A DNA stretch of 11,545 nucleotides, taken from NCBI GenBank assembly GCA_964370225.1, contig CAYJII010000055.1:1-11545 (forward strand). The letters run 5' to 3'. A program made the position numbers and the translations under genes. The notes under the pieces were generated by a model. It had not been told where the DNA came from, made no database searches, and saw nothing but the letters and a program-made list of their open reading frames with translations. Shown here piece after piece: positions 7,427 through 11,545 of this stretch. How positions within the stretch are numbered: the stretch's first letter is position 1; the number at the start of each line of letters is the position of its first letter. Source of the DNA: CAYJII01 sp964370225. GTDB lineage: Bacteria > Bacillota > Clostridia > Oscillospirales > Ruminococcaceae.

Positions 7427-7624
7427 CTACATCCCAAAAAGCATTGCAATGCCTATGAAAACCAGTGAAACTATTAGTATAACTGGTCCAAAGGTAATAA
7501 GCGCCGCAATCAACATAGCTGCTAAGTCGCCTTTTTCAAGGTCCATTTCGTCGTAATGCTTACCGAGCTCTTTTTCATTTTTCTGTTTCGGCAAAAGTGA
7601 ACGATATTTGTCTAGCAGTCCCAT
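7427..7624 (-). CDS. Small single-helix membrane protein at the end of the opp operon
   Basis: A 65-residue protein that I do not recognise. Residues 1-33 are strongly charged (KYRSLLPKQKNEKELGKH, then an acidic DEMDLEKGD). Residues 35-63 are one long hydrophobic helix rich in Ile, Leu, Val and Gly. By the positive-inside rule the N-terminus should be cytosolic. A strong AGGAGA (7631-7636) lies 6 bases before the ATG, and only 2 bases separate this start from the oppF stop, so it is translated as part of the opp operon. A longer in-frame reading that begins at 7705 lies inside oppF and lacks a Shine-Dalgarno site. Possible roles are a small accessory or stability subunit of the transporter. 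This is inference from position only. Confidence 0.8.
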   Translation of the reverse strand: MGLLDKYRSLLPKQKNEKELGKHYDEMDLEKGDLAAMLIAALITFGPVILIVSLVFIGIAMLFGM

Positions 7625-7626
7625 GC

Positions 7627-8637
7627 TTATTCTCCTTTTGTGACTGTATTTTCTCCTAGTGGGTAGTGGCATGCAACAAATTGCCCTTCGCGCCATTCTC
7701 TCCACGTTGGAACTTCGTCTTTACATTTATCCGTTGCATATTCGCATCTTGTGCGGAATTTACAACCTGATGGTGGGTTTATCGGGCTTGGAATATCCCC
7801 CTCAAGCAATTGTAGCTCCTTGTTCGCATCCTCTTCTGTAGTTGGGATAGCGTTAAGCAGTGCTTTTGTATATGGGTGAAGTGGATTATCAAACATAGTG
7901 TCTGAATGACCCAGCTCGATGATATTACCAAGGTACATAACCCCAATTCTATCAGATATAAACTTAACTGCACTCAAGTCATGTGAAATGAATAAATATG
8001 TTAAGTTATTAGTTTCTTTAAGATCCATCAACAAATTGATGATTTGTGACTGGATGGAAACGTCCAGCGCACTTACTGCCTCATCACATACAACAAATCT
8101 TGGATTTAGTGCTAATGCACGTGCAATCCCTATACGTTGTCTTTGTCCACCAGAAAACTGATGAGGATAACGATGTAGCATGTATTTTTGAAGTCCACAT
8201 TTTTCCATTACAGAAATTGTGTATTCTTCAAGCTCAGCAGAGCCTCTTTTAAACATTCCATGTGCAACTAGTGCTTCAGAAATTAGCTGCCCAACAGTCA
8301 AACGTGGGTTTAGTGATGAATACGGGTCTTGGAATACAACCTGTAATTCACTTCTAAGCTTTCTAATTTCTTCTTTAGAAAGTTCGTTTAATACTTTGCC
8401 GTCATAAGTTACAGTCCCTGCAGTTTGATTGTAAAGCTGCAATATTACACGACCAAGCGTGGATTTTCCACAACCTGACTCCCCAACAAGCCCGAAAGTT
8501 TCACCTTCGAAAATATCGATAGTAATACCATCAACCGCTTTAACAAATAAAGATTCTTTACGGAATAGGGAGCTATTTTTAATTGGGAAATGCATTTTAA
8601 CATCATCAAGTTTAATCAGCGTTTTGTTATTATCCAT
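7627..8637 (-). CDS. oppF: Oligopeptide ABC transporter ATP-binding protein OppF
   Basis: One of the two cytosolic ATPases that power oligopeptide import. In the 336 residues are Walker A GESGCGKST (52-60), the Q-loop Gln103 (VFQDP), the ABC signature FSGGQRQR (161-168), Walker B FVVCDE (181-186) followed by AVSALDVSIQ, which is typical of the OppF/DppF partner, and the switch His219 (FISHD). The C-terminal oligopeptide-transporter extension has the pattern SGCKFRTRCEYATDKC, with Cys292, Cys298, Cys305 and Cys323. Four such cysteines are known to carry an iron-sulfur cluster in some Dpp ATPases; whether they do here is unknown. The start overlaps the end of oppD by 8 bases, and AGGAG sites lie just upstream, so translation is coupled. 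Opp rather than Dpp is a best guess; substrate length cannot be read from the sequence. Confidence 0.93.
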   Translation of the reverse strand: MDNNKTLIKLDDVKMHFPIKNSSLFRKESLFVKAVDGITIDIFEGETFGLVGESGCGKSTLGRVILQLYNQTAGTVTYDGKVLNELSKEEIRKLRSELQVVFQDPYSSLNPRLTVGQLISEALVAHGMFKRGSAELEEYTISVMEKCGLQKYMLHRYPHQFSGGQRQRIGIARALALNPRFVVCDEAVSALDVSIQSQIINLLMDLKETNNLTYLFISHDLSAVKFISDRIGVMYLGNIIELGHSDTMFDNPLHPYTKALLNAIPTTEEDANKELQLLEGDIPSPINPPSGCKFRTRCEYATDKCKDEVPTWREWREGQFVACHYPLGENTVTKGE

Positions 8638-9619
8638 TGCTCCTCACTCCTTTCTTCGGATAAAAGCAGCGAACACTTTGCTCTTCGTTTACAGGAGTAA
8701 GTTCTGGTTCTTGCTCTTTACATTTGTCTGTAGCGTATTTACAACGTGGTGCAAACTTGCATCCTATCGGCAAATCAAGCGGATGCGGTACAGCACCAGG
8801 TATTGCTTCTAACTTTTGTGAATTGCCTGAAAGCAGTGGAATACTGCTCAAAAGTGCTTCTGTATATGGGTGAGAGCTGTCTGTTATATTTTTGAAGATA
8901 TAACTAACTGGCGCAACTTCAACAACTTGTCCGCAGTACATAACTGCAACTACGTCAGCCATTTGATTTATAACACCCAAGTCATGTGTAATAAACATGA
9001 TTGAAGTGTTCGTATCATTTTTAAGATCGTTCATCAGTCTTAGAATTTGCGCTTGGATAGTAACGTCTAGTGCAGTTGTAGGCTCATCTGCAATTAGCAG
9101 TTTTGGCTTACATGCAAGCGCCATTGCTATCATAACACGTTGTCTCATACCACCGGAAAGTTGGTGTGGGTATTGGTCAATCATTTTTTCCGGATTTGGA
9201 ATTTTTACCGAAGCAAGCATTTCGATACTGCGTGCACGTGCTTCTTTTTTGCTCAATTTTTGGTGAAGCATCAATACTTCACTGATTTGTCTATTAATCG
9301 TGAAAACAGGATTTAAGCTTGTCATTGGCTCTTGGAATATCATCGAGATAGAGTTACCTCTGATTTTGCACAAATCTTTTATTCCAAGCTCTGATATAAC
9401 TTGTCCATCAAACACGATTTCGCCTTCGTGAATTCTTTGGTTTTTCTCAAATAGTCTGAGTATGCTCATTGCCGTTTGGCTTTTTCCCGAGCCTGATTCT
9501 CCTACTACCCCGAGCGTTTGTCCTTGCTCAATACTTAGCGACACGCCATTAACTGCTTTGATAAGCCCTCTGCGTGTTGTAAAATAGGTGTGCAAGTCTT
9601 TAATTTCTAATAATTTCAT
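8630..9619 (-). CDS. oppD: Oligopeptide ABC transporter ATP-binding protein OppD
   Basis: The other cytosolic ATPase of the peptide importer, 329 residues. Walker A GESGSGKSQ (40-48), Q-loop Gln96 (IFQEPMTSLNP), signature LSGGMRQRV (154-162) with the SGGM form usual for OppD/DppD, Walker B LLIADE (174-179) with PTTALDVTIQAQ, and switch His212 (FITHD). The C-terminal extension IGCKFAPRCKYATDKC adds Cys287, Cys293, Cys300 and Cys318, matching the four-cysteine module of OppF. Its Shine-Dalgarno AGGAGG (9630-9635) is built on the TAG stop of the permease gene, so its translation is tied to that gene. It should pair with OppF as a heterodimer under the two permease subunits. Confidence 0.93.
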   Translation of the reverse strand: MKLLEIKDLHTYFTTRRGLIKAVNGVSLSIEQGQTLGVVGESGSGKSQTAMSILRLFEKNQRIHEGEIVFDGQVISELGIKDLCKIRGNSISMIFQEPMTSLNPVFTINRQISEVLMLHQKLSKKEARARSIEMLASVKIPNPEKMIDQYPHQLSGGMRQRVMIAMALACKPKLLIADEPTTALDVTIQAQILRLMNDLKNDTNTSIMFITHDLGVINQMADVVAVMYCGQVVEVAPVSYIFKNITDSSHPYTEALLSSIPLLSGNSQKLEAIPGAVPHPLDLPIGCKFAPRCKYATDKCKEQEPELTPVNEEQSVRCFYPKKGVRSNG

Positions 9620-9633
9620 AATTCTTACACCTC

Positions 9634-11514
9634 CTATTTCTCATTAGAACGTGGATCCATTGCTTCACGCAATGCGTCCCCGATTAAGTTTGCGGATAAA
9701 GCCGCACTGATTACAAATATTGCAGGGATTATCCAACGCCACCAGTAAAACTCGATTACTGTAGTGTCTTGCGCAGTTGTTAGCATATTACCCCATGAAG
9801 GAGTTGGCTCAGTTACACCAAATCCGATGAAGGATAGTGCCGCTTCTGAAAGCAGTGAGCTTGCATATGCTAGTGTGATATTAACTATAATTAAGTTGAA
9901 TACATTTGGAAGAATATGACGCCACATAATTACATTTTGTCTGATACCAAGCGCTTTTGCTGCTAAAACGAAGTCTTTTTCACGCTCAAGCAATAGCTGT
10001 GCACGAATAAGTCTTGCTAGCGGCATCCAGCCTAGTAGACCCAAAATTACCATGATTAGGTTTATTCTTTGTGACTCGCTCATCTCAAAGCCGATTGCAT
10101 AAGAGAGTGTAATCGCTATCGGATAAAAAGGAATTGCAGAGAAAACGTCTGTAATTCTCATTAATAAATGGTCAACCCATTTACCGAAGTAACCAGCAGT
10201 AAGTCCCACGAACAATGCAATTGTTGTCGAAATTATAACTGCTATCGCACCAACTGTAAGTGAAATTTTACCACCATGGATAATCCTTGTAAATACATCA
10301 CGACCATATTGGTCAGTACCCATTAGGTAACCATCATTACCCCATGCGTGGATCTCGCCTTCTTCATCAATTCCGTAGAATTGGAAGTAGTCAGCGTACA
10401 CATTAGTTAAGTTTACATCAGAGCTAGGAGCATCAAGCTGACCTAGATCATCACTTCCCCATACTACTGTTTCTCCGCTCTCTAATATAGCTACGAAGTT
10501 TTTGTACCCTGAGTCAACTGCAACTACATTACCACTAAATTCTGGCATAGTCGATAGTCCATCTTCAGAGCTACCCCAAAGGTAAACTTCACCATTTTCG
10601 TCTATTGCTAAAACATTTCTGTTGGTAGCAGCGATATCAACGATTTTCACACTGCCATCTAAAAGCTCTGGAGGTGCAAGAGTAACAAACTCTGTCCCTC
10701 TATCACCGATGATATAGATAGATCCATCGTCTAGCAGTAGCGCTACGTTATTATCACCCTCAGCTACTTGAACAATTCTTCCTTTTACCGAAGACGGAAT
10801 TAGAAGTATTGATTCAGCTTGTGAGCTACCCCAAATGTAGAAATTACCGTCTGTACCAAGTAAGCCTGTCCACTGTGAAGTAGCAGCCATTTGCTTGATT
10901 GTAACATCTGGGTCAGCGAAAATTTCTGCAACATCATCAGGAATAATCGTTTGGTCGTTACCATAATATCCCCAACCGTATACAATATCATTTTCGTCAA
11001 TTGCAAGCATGTGATTACCACCTGCTACGATATCAACAATTTTGTTGTTTTTCACTTCTTCTGGTATATCGAAAATATATCCAGAAACATTTTCTTGTTC
11101 TTTATTAGGCTCAGTACCCCACATATAAAACTCGCCATCATCAGTGATAGCAGCACTAAACGAAACACCTGATACAATTTTAGTAACAGTTTTATCATTC
11201 AGCTCAGTTGGATATTTAAGGTAGTTTTGCCCTGGTTTTAAGTTTTGGTTTGTAAGCTCAATATAATTATCATCCATCGGCACTATCAGCGATCCGATTA
11301 AAGAGAAACATAGGATAGCAACCATTCCGATTACACCGATTACACCAAGTTTATTTCTTGCAAAATTTTTAAGGACAGTTTTAAGTGGAGTCTGTATAGC
11401 TTCTTCTTCTAGGACATTCTCTACGGGTTTTGAGCCTCTAATTAACTGTTTTAGCATAAGAGCAAAAGATTTTTTCACTTTTTTGCCAGTTGAATTGTTA
11501 TTATTATTTTCCAT
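9634..11514 (-). CDS. oppC: OppC-type peptide ABC permease with an inserted RCC1 beta-propeller
   Basis: Membrane subunit of the peptide importer, 626 residues against about 300 for normal OppC. Residues 1-49 are a cytosolic tail with an Asn run. TM1 is about 56-79. After a normal-looking loop start (LTNQNLKPGQNYL), residues 109-393 form seven RCC1-like repeats, and then the OppC body resumes with MGTDQYGRDVFTR (398-410), TM2 near 417-440, the EAA loop DFVLAAKALGI...HILPN (514-537) that contacts the ATPases, and a last helix near 592-612. The C-terminal half is a standard binding-protein-dependent permease domain. The insert has no cysteine and is very acidic (about 54 Asp/Glu against 14 Lys/Arg over 81-394 by my count), as expected for an extracellular domain. 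AGGAGGGG at 11521-11528 lies 6 bases before the ATG. OppB is expected just upstream, outside the window. Confidence 0.92.
   Translation of the reverse strand: MENNNNNSTGKKVKKSFALMLKQLIRGSKPVENVLEEEAIQTPLKTVLKNFARNKLGVIGVIGMVAILCFSLIGSLIVPMDDNYIELTNQNLKPGQNYLKYPTELNDKTVTKIVSGVSFSAAITDDGEFYMWGTEPNKEQENVSGYIFDIPEEVKNNKIVDIVAGGNHMLAIDENDIVYGWGYYGNDQTIIPDDVAEIFADPDVTIKQMAATSQWTGLLGTDGNFYIWGSSQAESILLIPSSVKGRIVQVAEGDNNVALLLDDGSIYIIGDRGTEFVTLAPPELLDGSVKIVDIAATNRNVLAIDENGEVYLWGSSEDGLSTMPEFSGNVVAVDSGYKNFVAILESGETVVWGSDDLGQLDAPSSDVNLTNVYADYFQFYGIDEEGEIHAWGNDGYLMGTDQYGRDVFTRIIHGGKISLTVGAIAVIISTTIALFVGLTAGYFGKWVDHLLMRITDVFSAIPFYPIAITLSYAIGFEMSESQRINLIMVILGLLGWMPLARLIRAQLLLEREKDFVLAAKALGIRQNVIMWRHILPNVFNLIIVNITLAYASSLLSEAALSFIGFGVTEPTPSWGNMLTTAQDTTVIEFYWWRWIIPAIFVISAALSANLIGDALREAMDPRSNEK
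10336..11190 (-). other. Seven RCC1-type repeats (one full beta-propeller) inside oppC
   Basis: Encodes residues 109-393 of the permease. Each repeat follows the pattern 'V..I.aG...alAI.e.Ge.Y.WG', and the first six run on to a Pro near the repeat end. The WG sites are at residues 132, 181, 228, 313, 352 and 391; in repeat 4 it has become IIG (268-270). Prolines at 151, 192, 240, 281, 324 and 363 mark the matching turns. Repeat 6 (WGSDDLGQLDAP) is closest to the bacterial RCC1 consensus WGxNxxGQxxxP. Seven repeats of about 40-50 residues equal the seven blades of RCC1. The reading frame runs without a break from TM1 through the repeats into GTDQYGRD, so this is one protein as read. Confidence 0.9.
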
Positions 11515-11545
11515 CTTCTTCCCCTCCTGCTAACTTAATTTAATA
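11515..11545 (-). promoter_or_regulatory. Strong Shine-Dalgarno of oppC and end of an upstream gene or spacer
   Basis: AGGAGGGG (11521-11528) gives a strong ribosome-binding site 6 bases before the oppC ATG. All three minus-strand frames contain TAA or TAG between 11530 and 11545, so any upstream gene (oppB is expected in this gene order) ends here or further right. No promoter can be seen in these 31 bases. Confidence 0.6.

Noticed and set aside
9634..11514. The RCC1-permease fusion as an assembly or annotation error
   Set aside because: The frame is continuous, base composition does not change across the joints, OppC landmarks are intact on both sides and the repeat number is a complete propeller.
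1..11545. CRISPR arrays, tRNA or rRNA genes, insertion sequences, attachment sites
   Set aside because: No regularly spaced direct repeats, cloverleaf-like sequences, transposase genes or flanking terminal repeats were seen on either strand.

Overview
The window looks like a piece of chromosome from a low-GC Gram-positive bacterium, most likely an anaerobic member of the Bacillota (Clostridia-like). The evidence is AT-rich DNA, strong purine-rich Shine-Dalgarno sites, TTGnnn/TATAAT-type promoters, a peptide-import operon paired with an M3 oligoendopeptidase, and an HD-GYP protein of a clostridial style. This taxonomic call is inference. No RNA genes, insertion sequences, CRISPR arrays or phage genes were found.

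Layout. Bases 1-193 are non-coding and hold three inverted repeats and a good promoter (TTGTAT, 17 bp, extended TGGTATAAT). It drives a plus-strand cluster at 194-3438: an SDR-family protein whose catalytic residues are mostly replaced, a stand-alone glutamate-cysteine ligase (gshA), and an NHA-type (CPA2/SLC9B-like) cation:proton antiporter. A 14-bp perfect hairpin at 3461-3494 separates this cluster from the rest, which is all on the minus strand. Reading the minus strand from the right edge: an OppC-type permease, oppD, oppF, a 65-residue one-helix membrane protein, a hairpin, an M3-family zinc oligoendopeptidase, a terminator, then a monocistronic HD-GYP-domain protein with its own promoter.

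How the genes fit together. The right half is a peptide-use module. The OppC/D/F parts (OppB and the binding protein are expected beyond 11545) import oligopeptides and the cytosolic M3 peptidase would cut them. Start/stop overlaps and Shine-Dalgarno sites lying on stop codons show tight translational coupling of oppC-oppD-oppF-small protein. The left cluster joins low-molecular-weight thiol synthesis to monovalent cation/proton exchange.

The most notable object is the permease. Between its first transmembrane helix and the conserved GTDxxGRD segment it carries about 285 extra residues that form seven RCC1-type repeats, enough for one complete seven-bladed beta-propeller. By OppC topology this propeller lies outside the cell, where the peptide-binding protein docks. 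Other points worth a second look are the probable SDR pseudoenzyme, the small membrane protein embedded in the opp operon, and gshA without a visible glutathione synthetase beside an antiporter.
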